Source of the DNA: Eubacteriales Family XIII. Incertae Sedis bacterium | Lineage (GTDB): Bacteria; Bacillota; Clostridia; Peptostreptococcales; Anaerovoracaceae | NCBI GenBank assembly: GCA_031272485.1 | Contig: JAISTV010000013.1 | Span: 1-39,893, forward strand | Length of the DNA: 39,893 bases | Direction of reading: 5' to 3' | Shown here: positions 9,001 through 14,903 of the stretch, one piece after another | How the letters are laid out: each line of letters opens with the position of its first letter | Position numbering within the stretch: the first letter of the stretch is position 1 | The notes under the pieces: model-generated | Database searches by the model: none | The model's input: the letters and a program-made list of their open reading frames with translations, nothing else | Told to the model about the DNA's origin: nothing | Position numbers and translations under genes: made by a program

Positions 9001-11592
9001 GCAGCCGGTGAATATGTGGTTGCCGTGCGCATTCTGCCGCTGGGCGAGGCATATACGCCGGAGGCGGATGCGGAAGGGCTTGCGGAGCCGGAGACGCTGC
9101 TGGTGCCGCTCACGGTGGAGAAGGCGGTGCCTGCCTTCAGCGCGATAGAGGCGAACGGCGGAGCGGCGCTCACCTACGGGCACGCGCTTTCGTCGTGGAG
9201 TCTGAGCGGTACGGCCACGGGGGCTACGGGCGCGGTCAGCGGTACGTTTGCATGGGCGGACGGCTCGGCTGTGCCGGGAAGCGACGCGGCGAGCGCGCGG
9301 GACGGGCTTGCCGCGGGCGGCTACCAGTACGCGGTTACGTGGACGCCCACGGGTGCGGACGCGGAGTACTATGATTCAGTGGACGGCCTTTCTGCGCTGG
9401 CGTTTGTGAGCCAGGCGGCGCCGTACATGACGCAGGACGGCGCGCGGCCGGTGGGCAGCTCGGTGCTTACGGGCATGTATCTGGACAGCGCGAGCCTCTC
9501 GGGGAGCGTCTCTTACGACTTCGCGGGCGAGGCCTCGGGAAAGAAGGCAGCGGAAGCGGGTGCGTGGAAATGGGATACGGACGGCGACGGAGTGCCCGAT
9601 GATGAAGACGCGGTGCAGGATGGCGCTGTAGCCAAGGCAAGCGACACCCTCTGCGCGGCGGCGGGGTATGTGACGCCCAGACCCAAGGCGACTTTCCTTA
9701 TTGAAATAGCAGGCGAAGGCATACCGGACAAGCGGTTTATGCCGCTCACGATGGAAGCAGACGTGGTGGTGTTCTCGCCCAAGACGGTCATAGTGGACCC
9801 GGCTGGGAAGACGGCGGCGGACTACGCGAGCGGGGGATTCTTGGTCACGGGCGGCGTGTACGGGAACCTGCTGGCGGATGTGTTCGCCAACGCGCCGGGG
9901 GACACGAACGCGGAGAAGACGGACGCGGCGTTCAAGGCGCTGGGATTCAAGGCCATAGCGGTGGACGGCGTGTCGCACGGGGCACTGCCGGAGAACCTGC
10001 AGGCGTACATAGACGACCCGGCGTGCGACATAACAGGCAAGGGGACGTTCGGGTGGCAGGACTACCATACGGTGCTCAACGCGGGCGACACGCAGGACGC
10101 GGTGGTGGTGTTTGCGCCGGATGCGGGCTACCTGCTTACGGATGAGGAATTGGCGGAGCCGGATTTCGTGTTCGACCCGGGTGCGCCTAAGTATGCGAAG
10201 GACCAGACCACGGTCACGGTGTCCATAGGCAAGGCGAACGCGGCGGTGCTTACGGCGCCCGCGGCGGTGGATGGCCTGGTGTACGACGGGGCGGCGCACG
10301 CGCTGCTTACGGCGGGTACGGCTACGGGCGGCGAGTTGGTCTACCGGGTGAGCGGCAGCGCGGTATGGTCGGCGGATGTGCCGGAAGCTACGGCCTCGGG
10401 GACGTACGAGGTTTTCTACATGGTCGCGGGCGACGCGCACCACAACGACGTGGCGGAGACGGGACCGCTTGCGGTGCTCTTGGATAAGGCCCCTGCCGCC
10501 AAGGAGCTGGACACGGAGCTGGCGGCTGCGGCGGCGGTTGTAGACGGGATTTACGCGTCCGTGGAGGCGGAGCGGCTTCACGAGGACGACTACCCGGCGG
10601 GGGCGCTCGCGCAGTACGAGGCGGCGTATAGTGCGGCGGCGGCTGCGGTGAGCGGCGGAGACTTGACACAGGCGGCGGCTGCGGCGGCGCTGGCAGAACT
10701 GCAGGTGGCGGAAAGCGTGCTGGTGCAGGATCACCCGGTGCTTCAGACGGCGCTTGACGGGCAGCCGGTGAGCGGCGCGGTTACGTGGACGGCCATTGCG
10801 GAGGGCGACCTGTCCGTGGAGATTAAGGGGCACATGCCGCACGTGGCACGCGTGGAGCTTGCGGGTCCGGGGGATGCCGGCACCGTGCGGGTGCTCTGGG
10901 AACTGGCGGACGCCGCTTCTATGAACAGCAACGAGAAGGCGCTGTTTGACGGGCTATCGTACGCGGGTTCTCTCACGGAGGGTTCGGCGGTGGTTACGCT
11001 GGATGCGGCGTACCTGGCCTCCCTTGACAACGGGGAGTATACGCTCACGGTTACGTTCACCGACCCGGTCGTGGCGGCGGCCTTAGGCGGGAGCGCGGAG
11101 GAAGAGGCTGTGCGGGCCGCGGCTGCGCAGACGGCGGTGTTCGCGGTGGAGCGTACGTCCGACGGATTTGAAGACGGTGACGATGGTGACGAGCCGGATG
11201 TCGGCGGTGATGAGGGCGGTGATGCCGGGGATGCCGGCGGCAGCGGTAGCAGCGGCGGGGACGCCGGAAACGGCGCGAATAACGGTAACAATGATACGGG
11301 TAACTCCGGAGCAAGCGACGACACGGGCAGCACCACTGGCGGCGCAGCGGGTGCGGGCAGCATCGGCAGCGCGATTGGCGGCGGCAGCAGCGGCGGCGAC
11401 GCGGTAACCACAGGCGGCGCTACAGATTCGGGGGACGACGAGGACACGGGGCTCATTGCCACAAGAGACGACACAGCCACCGGCTTCCGCTTCTTCCCCT
11501 GGGTACTCATAGCCGTACTGATCGTTCCGGGAACCCTGATATTCATAGCCATCCGAAGGCGCAGAAAGGAGGAAGAAGCAGCCGCGAGATAA
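1..11592 (+). CDS. Giant repetitive surface protein, 5' end outside window
   Basis: The reading frame is open from base 1 (GVWIDGSIAQGQ...) to the TAA at 11590-11592, so 3863 residues are visible and the start lies upstream; the TTG at 40 is only an internal codon. The chain is built of Ig-like and YDG/MBG-type beta modules, three long three-part blocks, a thrombospondin-type-3-like calcium motif (DTDGDGVPDDED, 9574-9609), an Ala-rich helical stretch like a FIVAR domain (about 10495-10735), and an Asp/Gly/Asn/Ser-rich linker (11166-11460). It ends in one hydrophobic segment (about 11497-11556) followed by RRRRKEEEAAAR. This is the layout of a large cell-surface adhesin held in the membrane by its C-terminus. 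No LPXTG motif precedes the hydrophobic segment, so sortase attachment is not supported. The ligand cannot be inferred. The family is clear at module level; the specific function is not. Confidence 0.9.
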   Translation, partial: GVWIDGSIAQGQTLTAKTSSVVLNPPGGTLHYEWQRYNTDGTFDSVIGGDLPAYLVQDEDLNRPIRLVVTARDAEDTEDYYGSLSYIIKGTPALTKPVTAAPTYNTGEQDLVKDGTVSGGTLWYKLGSGGTYTTQVPTATDAGSYTVYYKVIGNTNYNDIAEASVAVTLSKADGAAVEAPTVSGNQPTVITLTAITAPGNGQTVEYAKNTSASVPSTWQDSPVFTGLTPNTSYYFFARTKENTNYKAGTALSVQASTVKAYLTGSAEITGTPTYGNTLTAVTSLGSTPTVTPGLIHYEWKRGGTTVGTDLATYTLTAADVGQTITVTVTTANTQGSLTSEATAAVSKRKITGTWSVSGSKIYDGLTDLTDAVTVSFTPDNIVGEDAVTVTRTVAFADKNAANNKSITVSNLGVTGAASASYDPPNGPALPLTANVTKRDLSINLTMQEKYYDGLTSVGLASASLDGVQNGESIVLTNGTPTLVSAGSAEQDTTVGVNFTTFSISGDTKENYNLLQPESVSVTVKKNAAASAGAQYEATALSSGWTNGQVIITAKSGYKVAPGGLSNSNWQDSYVLDDAAAEKASGTQKSFHVKEVSTGRISPAVTVSYGVDLTAPSAQVTVKSNSFTSFLNNITFGLFFKETQQVTITAGDAGSGTANSGVAKTEYLIIADADWIAGTSPATSDGGGQSLDVDAPTAGELADADWQTYSSGSKPSLPLNFKGVVYARVTDVAGNVTYASSNGLVIYTDSARADAGTVTYTRTTQASKSFTVNLNGNTVSSVTVEDSSLALSQLRAGTDYQVSGSAPATITLTGTYLETLAAGSYTVHVSVNPGGETYVQAEGNEAPAEVTAALSVVKQTPVVTPPTIRTLTYTGSPQQLVNAGSATGGTFKYAVGETQPADDAFSATIPTRTNADTYKVWYKAFGNDDYLDSAAGSVTVTINRAPATVDTNPEPKNLTYNTTEQELVVAGAATGGQLEYKLGTEGVYGTALPKATNAAQYTVYYRVTGDSNHLDVAERSLTVTVAQASQAQLSIEVATADGTLPTAYDAVAAVTLGGGSGTGAYTLASSDDTVAEVSGSGTSWSVHVIKASGEYYLTATRAADTNYKVQTKSTDAVEAGHAAQAAVTLTGTAPLIYGQSATLTVAGGTGTGALSLVSTDPDVASVTKKLTDTDPSDGQDFTVTVLTADDTYELRYGRAGDENYNALTVTTATFNTVKAQQGAVSISGTLPTVYGDSASVQVSGGTGSGAYTLSSDSAGVLVEPDAAHSGAGAGYFTVRVVAASGNYTLTAGRTGNAGYNDAAPVTSSTKTLSKRTLTGTWSVSGSKVYDGTNALTDAVTVSFSGNNIVDGDDVAPEVLAGFVNKNVGGAVNITVSVTGVTGDQAGYYNPPAGPSETLSAQVSQRKLTGGWQVSGEKTYDGTTDVTGKGSLQVSFTPSNKVDSDTVTVSYTAAFTSAEAGSRPVHISGVSLTGADRDNYLAPDAPAFDASATINRKEVTIAATANSKAYDGTDAATLTTAAISGLVTGQTQGTDVVVNYTYSGQSAVFGAGGHLTSGTARAAFAGVGTPASDTTYAVTGGVFSLGGTKASNYEISSASIGTAKILAGFTAAVNTHYTATTLNADGWTNSAGGYVVTAVGGNLLSESAASDGGEGGWEAALTYTEDTASGSAQFYVKNAAGQISKQVVSSYKLDRTAPAMEIQIRSSRFNTFLTNINFGLFFNSNESVTLSADDVGTVQSGKASVGYYMTSSQALSPDTNWDALSWHSYSTAFALSAGFKGYVYARVTDKAGNQTVVRSDGVVVYTTSSTTGTASYTKRSNTDVSFTVDLAGNTVDWVALYDGVHAADIESDGNPNVGKTESELAASNISLQPMSAGTGDGDAYTVSVNAETGIATFTLNAAWLEALSAGDTGASSAKTYGIIISVDPGGETYVPNNNGDAGADTNDEPATVLVPLTVHKAAASVTWPSASEITYGDALSSSTLSGGASSGRTSTRGFAWADGDAVPTVAQGAAGLAVVFTPNTTQKADYDWASLGGANGITYDADSETLIKAVPVTVHKRQLAGTWDVSGKTYDGTVAASVTFTPTNVLEPDAATAFFSASYGSAAAGEDKPVTVSFTNTGVQGSGMENYLPPDAPEGLTATISKATVAGVDLTRLEPKRAGDETEEIRQVANLLPSLTSPRTLGTVSYDVVYEDPLQLLSEEPSVDAGASKLVIPLRDTVYAVEGQQAQVQVTVHSTNYADYTVTVTVIITGDIPRIVENPEAVGGNPPVYTDDGNADTSDDVAVLSATVRSSSDMDFVWMIKNGAAVDLYSDGAESDDVPAQGPALEISGMGLAAGIDHTLTFHPPTTAAGDVTYYLLATNEEGSNATDAVAVSVTARDYSAAITSPSTSWKFDGVTYGYAAQQEQVFTFTPQGNQALAGLTASVDGSGFEIVAAGGEALDAPADSASFDGTALAADGTWTVTVRPKAGLDADAYSSTLTFTWDVINGTGDGAGAGTATATRTLELTVARKANVLTLGLPLDDKDTDAGDETYTYYAGTYQPVVAENESGGSLSWEWRIADLDTPDSWKDGLPVDASITGYHVEVRATSAQTKNYNALTSGSVKFRIEKAPLTVSVAVADKFYDGLYAATVQSASLVGLMGGHTQGTDVVLGYTHTADSAVFGAGGNLTSGAPSATFGVLGTPATDTLSDVSIGTFAISGAQSGNYKLTQPSGATATIKQASFTAADGVQFDVATALNGFGWTNASGGFTVDAKAGYALSLSSAADGGVGGWTASLTADADTGSGVLTLYAKNTANGQISKAGSVSYKLDRTLPEAEISVGGNAFRTFVNTISFGLFFKDTVSIEIDASDALSGVDAVSYYLAEGTAAEATLSEGDLAALGEGLWVSGDSATVNANWRGAVYARVKDKAGNVAYFSSDGLVVFTDSEQETEALTYVRTTQEAQEIQLATHGNRVGEVMLYTGSAASGEGSTLTAGYEYTVTEDGTDGTVTLSGSWLDTLAAGEYVVAVRILPLGEAYTPEADAEGLAEPETLLVPLTVEKAVPAFSAIEANGGAALTYGHALSSWSLSGTATGATGAVSGTFAWADGSAVPGSDAASARDGLAAGGYQYAVTWTPTGADAEYYDSVDGLSALAFVSQAAPYMTQDGARPVGSSVLTGMYLDSASLSGSVSYDFAGEASGKKAAEAGAWKWDTDGDGVPDDEDAVQDGAVAKASDTLCAAAGYVTPRPKATFLIEIAGEGIPDKRFMPLTMEADVVVFSPKTVIVDPAGKTAADYASGGFLVTGGVYGNLLADVFANAPGDTNAEKTDAAFKALGFKAIAVDGVSHGALPENLQAYIDDPACDITGKGTFGWQDYHTVLNAGDTQDAVVVFAPDAGYLLTDEELAEPDFVFDPGAPKYAKDQTTVTVSIGKANAAVLTAPAAVDGLVYDGAAHALLTAGTATGGELVYRVSGSAVWSADVPEATASGTYEVFYMVAGDAHHNDVAETGPLAVLLDKAPAAKELDTELAAAAAVVDGIYASVEAERLHEDDYPAGALAQYEAAYSAAAAAVSGGDLTQAAAAAALAELQVAESVLVQDHPVLQTALDGQPVSGAVTWTAIAEGDLSVEIKGHMPHVARVELAGPGDAGTVRVLWELADAASMNSNEKALFDGLSYAGSLTEGSAVVTLDAAYLASLDNGEYTLTVTFTDPVVAAALGGSAEEEAVRAAAAQTAVFAVERTSDGFEDGDDGDEPDVGGDEGGDAGDAGGSGSSGGDAGNGANNGNNDTGNSGASDDTGSTTGGAAGAGSIGSAIGGGSSGGDAVTTGGATDSGDDEDTGLIATRDDTATGFRFFPWVLIAVLIVPGTLIFIAIRRRRKEEEAAAR
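268..517 (+). repeat. YTG-type Ig-like module, copy 1
   Basis: About 83 residues containing TYNTGEQDLV, a GG(T/Q)LxYKLG strand and YTVYYKVIGNTNYND. Related modules lie at 2572-2835, 2836-3081 and 10230-10494, each with (Y/N)(T/D)G or similar, ATGG and a final YxVxYxxxGxxxxxD. They are repeated beta-sandwich units of the giant surface protein. Confidence 0.7.
1042..1572 (+). repeat. Two adjacent YDG/MBG-type modules
   Basis: The first unit starts GTWSVSGSKIYDG and ends YDPPNGPALPLTANVTKR; the second starts with the KYYDG strand. The first type recurs at 3943-4206, 4210-4482 and 6175-6429; the second at 4483-4812 and 7831-8160. The order YDG unit, second YDG unit, long three-part block is used more than once, which points to duplication of whole segments. 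Confidence 0.7.
1573..2571 (+). repeat. Long three-part block, copy 1
   Basis: First of three copies (others 4813-5880 and 8161-9120). Each copy has a WTN-containing strand region, a sequence around (F/L)xN(I/N)xFGLFF, a (G/A)xVYARVxDxAGN strand and a closing L(E/D)xLxAGxY...PGGE or similar element. The FGLFF core is nearly identical at DNA level in the three copies, indicating duplication within the gene. Confidence 0.75.
1860..1881. repeat. TGTCAAG/CTTTACA motif copy in giant gene
   Basis: Left arm TGTCAAG, loop TCAAACAG, right arm CTTTACA (one mismatch). Very close to the copy at 33070. Confidence 0.6.
2572..3081 (+). repeat. YTG-type Ig-like modules, copies 2 and 3 in tandem
   Basis: Two adjacent units with LTYTGSPQQLV and LTYNTTEQELV openings and closing YKVWYKAFGNDDYLD and YTVYYRVTGDSNHLD strands. 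They are tandem copies of the module at 268-517. Confidence 0.7.
3082..3942 (+). repeat. Three tandem Ig-like repeats of about 95 residues
   Basis: Three successive units share a (L/A)P(T/L)xYxxxAxx opening, a GG(S/T)G(T/S)GAxxLxS strand and a closing YxLxxxRxxxxxYN/K strand. They are tandem bacterial Ig-like modules, each longer than the YTG-type units. Confidence 0.7.
3943..4812 (+). repeat. Three adjacent YDG/MBG-type modules
   Basis: Units start GTWSVSGSKVYDG (3943), GGWQVSGEKTYDG (4210) and TIAATANSKAYDG (4483). The last closely matches the unit at 7831-8160, including TQGTDVV and SAVFGAGG. Part of the giant surface protein. Confidence 0.7.
4813..5880 (+). repeat. Long three-part block, copy 2
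   Basis: Same architecture as 1573-2571 and 8161-9120. It encodes SSYKLDRTAP at the site where copy 3 has VSYKLDRTLP, but with different codons that form a TGTCAAG/CTTGACA inverted repeat (5057-5077). Confidence 0.75.
5057..5077. repeat. TGTCAAG/CTTGACA motif copy in giant gene
   Basis: Perfect seven-base arms around the loop CTACAAA. It encodes SSYKLD; the paralogous block at 8414 encodes VSYKLD without the motif. Confidence 0.8.
6175..6429 (+). repeat. YDG/MBG-type module
   Basis: The unit GTWDVSGKTYDGT...NYLPPDAPEGLTATISK matches the modules at 1042, 3943 and 4210 but has a shorter opening. Confidence 0.65.
7831..9120 (+). repeat. YDG module plus long three-part block, copy 3
   Basis: 7831-8160 repeats the unit at 4483-4812 and 8161-9120 repeats the block at 4813-5880, so this 1.3-kb stretch is a second copy of 4483-5880. 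The copies have diverged in sequence but keep order and spacing. Confidence 0.7.
8985..9005. repeat. TGTCAGG/CTTGACA motif copy in giant gene
   Basis: Left arm TGTCAGG (one change), loop TTCCTGG, right arm CTTGACA. It uses TCA, GGT and TCC codons that are uncommon in the surrounding gene. Confidence 0.7.
10230..10494 (+). repeat. YTG-type Ig-like module, copy 4
   Basis: The unit LVYDGAAHALLTAGTATGGE...YEVFYMVAGDAHHND is the last beta module before the Ala-rich helical stretch and the membrane anchor. Confidence 0.65.
11166..11460 (+). other. Asp/Gly/Asn/Ser-rich linker before membrane anchor
   Basis: This region encodes almost only Gly, Asp, Ser, Asn, Ala and Thr. It is probably an extended, acidic wall-spanning linker between the folded modules and the C-terminal transmembrane segment. 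Confidence 0.75.
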
Positions 11593-11609
11593 AGAATAAC
11601 GAAGCAGCA

Positions 11610-11637
11610 AAAGGCGCCCGCTCCCGCAGGCGCCTTT
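11610..11637 (+). terminator. Hairpin after the giant gene
   Basis: AAAGGCGCC pairs with GGCGCCTTT around a 10-base loop, 18 bases after the stop codon. Only three T follow on the plus strand, so this is a weak or hairpin-only terminator. Confidence 0.6.
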
Positions 11638-11670
11638 CGCGTACCCCGAACAACCGCAACCACCCGCCTG

Positions 11671-11783
11671 GACAAATCTGCAGATAGTATGTGGATTTTC
11701 GGGCGAATGCGCTGGATTAGGGACAAATCTGCAAGTAGTATGTTGATTTCACGCGAAAATCCACATACTACTTGTTTATTTGA
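11671..11783. repeat. Intergenic inverted/direct repeat element 1
   Basis: Three related arms. Arms 1 (11671-11700) and 2 (11722-11750) are direct repeats starting GACAAATCTGCA. Arm 3 (11755-11782) is their inverse and contains CCACATACTACTTG. Sixteen bases of arm 1 (11685-11700) match the complement of arm 3 exactly, and arms 2 and 3 form a close palindrome. No coding potential is seen. The 11593-11818 gap holds only this and the preceding hairpin. It resembles the elements at 34462 and 39791 in its CAAA(A)TTT-like ends. Confidence 0.75.
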
Positions 11784-11818
11784 CCATGGAAAATATTCCC
11801 GACCGCTGGCATGCGGCG

Positions 11819-12784
11819 TCAGGTTACGGTGCCTATGAAGCCTAAGCCGCCTAAGGTGAAGACGAAGAGGAAGACGGTTATGGCTGCAAAGAGGGTGGTG
11901 AAGACTACTATGGAGGCGGCGAGGGGGCCGTCGTTTCCCATGAGTTCGGCCATGGTGTAGGAGTTTACCGCTGAGGGGGCGGCGAAGGCGGCGAGGAGCG
12001 TGGTGAGCTCCACCCCGCGGAATCCCACGAGTATGGCGCAGGTGAGCATGATGAGCGGCCAGATGATGAGGCGCATGGGGACCACCACGAAGAGCCGCTT
12101 CAGGTCGCCGCGGACACTCGAGAGTTTGAAGGCGGCGCCCATGGCGGTGAGCGCGAAGTACGTGGAGGCGCGCGAAACCCAGTTCGCTCCCGCGACCAGC
12201 CCGTCGGGCAGCTTTACGCCGAAGAGAAGCAGCGCGAGACCCACCATTGACCCGAGGATAAGCGGATTCTTCAGGACGCCCAGAAGCACCTTGCCTATGC
12301 GGATCTTCCCGGGCGCGCGGTCCCGCCGGTGGGTCTCCAGGGTGAAGACGGCGAGGACGTTATACAGCGGCACCACGATGGCTATCATGAAGCTGGTCAC
12401 GCCGGCGTGTGCACCGGAGTAGATGTTCGAGACGAGCGGCATGCCGAAGAGGACGAAGTTGCTGCGGAACATGCCCTGAATCATGGCGCCGCGCTTGGGG
12501 TGCGCGGGCTCGCGCCGGGTGGCTATGATCCAGCTGCCGCCCCAGGTGGCCAGGATAGCCACGATGCAGAAGCAGATGAGGCCCGGCTGCACGACGTGGC
12601 GGATGTGGGTCTGCATGATGTTCAGGACTATGGAGAGCGGGAGCAGGAAGACGAAGACGAGCTTGTTCGCGAAACGAACGGCGCTGTCGGGGATTTTCAG
12701 GATGCGCTTGGCGCCGAATCCGAGGAGGATCCAGAAGAAGAGGGGGAGTACGGATTTTACGGCGAGGGTTAAACTGGCTATCAT
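11819..12784 (-). CDS. AEC-family (auxin efflux carrier-like) transporter
   Basis: A 321-residue integral membrane protein with about ten hydrophobic segments, starting MIASLTLAVKSVLPLFFWILLG. It carries the family features GMFRSNFVLFGMPLVSNIY and a C-terminal half with AAPSAVNSYTMAELMG. AEC proteins are secondary carriers, in bacteria mostly for organic acids such as malate; the substrate here cannot be read from sequence. Length is normal. The ATG at 12784 is the only good N-terminus and is preceded by a weak GAAAGA ribosome site. It is divergent from aconitase, and a dicarboxylate or tricarboxylate substrate would fit that neighbour, but this is inference. Confidence 0.85.
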   Translation of the reverse strand: MIASLTLAVKSVLPLFFWILLGFGAKRILKIPDSAVRFANKLVFVFLLPLSIVLNIMQTHIRHVVQPGLICFCIVAILATWGGSWIIATRREPAHPKRGAMIQGMFRSNFVLFGMPLVSNIYSGAHAGVTSFMIAIVVPLYNVLAVFTLETHRRDRAPGKIRIGKVLLGVLKNPLILGSMVGLALLLFGVKLPDGLVAGANWVSRASTYFALTAMGAAFKLSSVRGDLKRLFVVVPMRLIIWPLIMLTCAILVGFRGVELTTLLAAFAAPSAVNSYTMAELMGNDGPLAASIVVFTTLFAAITVFLFVFTLGGLGFIGTVT

Positions 12785-12822
12785 AATTATCTTTCTTTTT
12801 GACGATGGCGTGTGCGACCTTT

Positions 12823-12828
12823 ATTATA
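12823..12828 (-). promoter_or_regulatory. -10 box for the AEC transporter
   Basis: A perfect TATAAT on the minus strand, 38 bases before the ATG at 12784. No convincing -35 hexamer was found at 16-18 bases. It lies back to back with the aconitase promoter. Confidence 0.5.
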
Positions 12829-12850
12829 GCATGCGGGGAGCGGGGGAAAA

Positions 12851-12879
12851 TTGAGTTTTTTCTACATATAAACTATAAT
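12851..12879 (+). promoter_or_regulatory. Sigma-A-type promoter for aconitase
   Basis: TTGAGT (12851-12856), a 17-base spacer and TATAAT (12874-12879). Transcription would start near 12886, giving a leader of about 54 bases with AGGAGG at 12921-12926. Confidence 0.7.
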
Positions 12880-12939
12880 GAAATTCCGGGCGCGGCGCCC
12901 GTGACGGATGCTGTTTTTTGAGGAGGCGAGGATAGAAAT

Positions 12940-14877
12940 TTGGGAAAGACACTGGCATACAAGATTTTGGAGAATCATTTGGTTTCGGGGGAGCTTACGC
13001 CCGGAGAAGAGATAACCATCCGCATGGATCAGACCCTGACGCAGGACAGCACGGGGACCATGGTGTACCTGCAGCTGGAGGCCATGGACGCGGAGAAGGT
13101 GAAGACGGAACTCTCCGTCGCATACATAGACCACAACACCCTGCAGACGGGGTTTGAGAATGCGGACGACCACGCGTTTATCGAGAGCGTGGCGAAGCGG
13201 CACGGCGTGATTTTCTCCAAGCCGGGCGGCGGGATTTGCCACCACGTGCATCTGGAGAATTACGGGGCGCCGGGGAAGACCCTGCTCGGGTCGGATAGCC
13301 ATACGCCCACGGGCGGCGGGCTCGGGATGATTGCCATAGGGGCGGGTGGCCTGGATGTGGCGGTGGCCATGGCGCAGGGCATCTACAGCCTGACCGCGCC
13401 CAGGGTGCTGGGTGTGGAGCTTACGGGCGCGCTGCAGCCCTGGGTGAGCGCCAAGGACGTGATTCTGCACGTGCTGCGCGAGCTCAGCGTGAAAGGCGGC
13501 GTGGGCAAGATTGTGGAATACTACGGGGAAGGCGTGGGGACGCTTTCCGTGACGGACCGTGCGACCATAACCAATATGGGCGCGGAGCTGGGGGCGACCA
13601 CCTCGGTGTTTCCGAGCGATGAGAACACGCGCGCTTACCTTGCTTCGCAGGGCCGGGAGGCGGTGTATGTGCCGCTTAGTGCGGACGCGGACGCAGTCTA
13701 CGATGAGGTGCTGCGTGTCAACCTTTCGGACTTGACACCCCTGGCGGCCATGCCGCACAGCCCGGACAACGTGGCGGAGGTGGCAGGCCTCGCGCATATA
13801 AAGGTGGACCAGGTGGGTATAGGCAGCTGCACGAACTCCTCCTACACGGACCTCATGAAGGTGGCTTCCATATTAAAGGGCCGCCAGGTGCATCCGGAGG
13901 TGAGCCTCGTGATTGCGCCGGGCTCGGCGAAGATCCTTTCGAAGCTGGCGGCAAACGGGGCGCTGGCGGACATGATAGGCGCGGGCGCGCGCATACTGGA
14001 GAACGCCTGCGGGCCTTGCATAGGCATGGGGCAGTCGCCTAAGAGCGGCGCGGTTTCGCTGCGCACTTTCAACCGCAACTTTAAGGGCCGCAGCGGCACG
14101 AACGACGCGGACGTTTACCTCGTGAGCCCTGAGACGGCGGCGCTTTCCGCGCTTACCGGCACCATAACGGGCGGCGCGGAGCAAGCGGCGGCGCTGGGGG
14201 TAAGCCTTGCGGAGATTCCGCCCGAGACCTTCGCGGAAGTGGCCGCCTTCAAGGTCTATTCGGCAGACACGAACACGGCCAACACGGACGTGGTCATGGG
14301 TCCGAACATAAAGCCCTTCCCGCGCGGCACGGCACTGGAGGACACCTTGCACGGCACGGTAGTCCTGCATACGGGCGACAATATCACGACGGACGACATT
14401 ATGCCTTCGGACAGCCGTCTGCTTCCGTACCGGTCTAACGTGCCCCATCTGGCGAACTACTGCTTCGAGAAAATCGATCCGGCGTTTCCGGCCCGCGCAA
14501 AGGAGGCGGCCGGCGGGGTTATCATTGGCGGCGATAATTACGGGCAGGGATCCAGCCGGGAACACGCGGCGCTGGCGCCGCTGCAGCTGGGCATACGGTT
14601 CGTGATAGCCAAGAGCTTCGCGCGGATACACAGAAGCAATCTGATTAACAGCGGGATTCTGCCGCTTACGTTTGCGGACCACGCGGACTACGGGCAGCTG
14701 GCGCTGGGGAGCAAGCTGGTGATAGCGGATGCGCGAAGCCAGCTGGAGAGTCCGGAGATTCTGGTGCGCGACGAGACGGCGGGCCGGACGTTCGCGGTGG
14801 TGGGCGGCTTTACGGAGCTGGAGAAGCGGATGCTGCTCGCCGGCGGGAAGATTAACGAGATTGCGGGCGTGATATAA
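12940..14877 (+). CDS. acnA: Aconitate hydratase
   Basis: A 645-residue aconitase-family enzyme, interconverting citrate and isocitrate in the cytoplasm with a [4Fe-4S] cluster. Cluster ligands are Cys297 (GSCTNSS), Cys357 and Cys360 (ACGPCIGMG). The N-terminal half has the usual GSDSHTPTGGG loop, and the C-terminal swivel domain has GDNYGQGSSREHA and FARIHRSNLINSGILPL. The length fits the shorter clostridial form rather than the 890-residue AcnA. The start is TTG at 12940, since AGGAGG and GAGG lie 8-13 bases upstream and no ATG is nearby. Related hydro-lyases (homoaconitase, isopropylmalate isomerase) share the fold, but those are usually two subunits. A TGTCAAC/CTTGACA repeat lies inside the gene at 13716-13737. 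Confidence 0.9.
   Translation: MGKTLAYKILENHLVSGELTPGEEITIRMDQTLTQDSTGTMVYLQLEAMDAEKVKTELSVAYIDHNTLQTGFENADDHAFIESVAKRHGVIFSKPGGGICHHVHLENYGAPGKTLLGSDSHTPTGGGLGMIAIGAGGLDVAVAMAQGIYSLTAPRVLGVELTGALQPWVSAKDVILHVLRELSVKGGVGKIVEYYGEGVGTLSVTDRATITNMGAELGATTSVFPSDENTRAYLASQGREAVYVPLSADADAVYDEVLRVNLSDLTPLAAMPHSPDNVAEVAGLAHIKVDQVGIGSCTNSSYTDLMKVASILKGRQVHPEVSLVIAPGSAKILSKLAANGALADMIGAGARILENACGPCIGMGQSPKSGAVSLRTFNRNFKGRSGTNDADVYLVSPETAALSALTGTITGGAEQAAALGVSLAEIPPETFAEVAAFKVYSADTNTANTDVVMGPNIKPFPRGTALEDTLHGTVVLHTGDNITTDDIMPSDSRLLPYRSNVPHLANYCFEKIDPAFPARAKEAAGGVIIGGDNYGQGSSREHAALAPLQLGIRFVIAKSFARIHRSNLINSGILPLTFADHADYGQLALGSKLVIADARSQLESPEILVRDETAGRTFAVVGGFTELEKRMLLAGGKINEIAGVI
13716..13737. repeat. 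TGTCAAC/CTTGACA motif copy in acnA
   Basis: Arms TGTCAA and TTGACA around an eight- to ten-base centre (loop CTTTCGGA), extended by G/C outside. Lies in the aconitase reading frame without an insertion. Confidence 0.75.
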
Positions 14878-14878
14878 T
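14873..14878 (+). promoter_or_regulatory. thrS: Possible -10 box before thrS
   Basis: TATAAT overlaps the aconitase stop codon and lies 25 bases before the thrS ATG. No -35 is visible at the right distance, so it may be fortuitous. The gap of 26 bases is too short for a T-box leader. Confidence 0.3.
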
Positions 14879-14903
14879 CAGTTGTACTGATAAGGAGGAA
14901 GAC

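Noticed and set aside
9376-10842. 488-residue open frame on the minus strand inside the giant gene
   Set aside because: Arg/His/Val-rich translation with no domain pattern; a by-product of GC-rich codons opposite the clear plus-strand gene. The same applies to the other long antisense frames at 1867, 6979 and 8005.
1-11592. Over-representation of GCTTACGG-like words in the giant gene
   Set aside because: Explained by frequent Leu-Thr and Thr-Val codon pairs (CTT ACG G) in beta-strand repeats rather than by a DNA signal.
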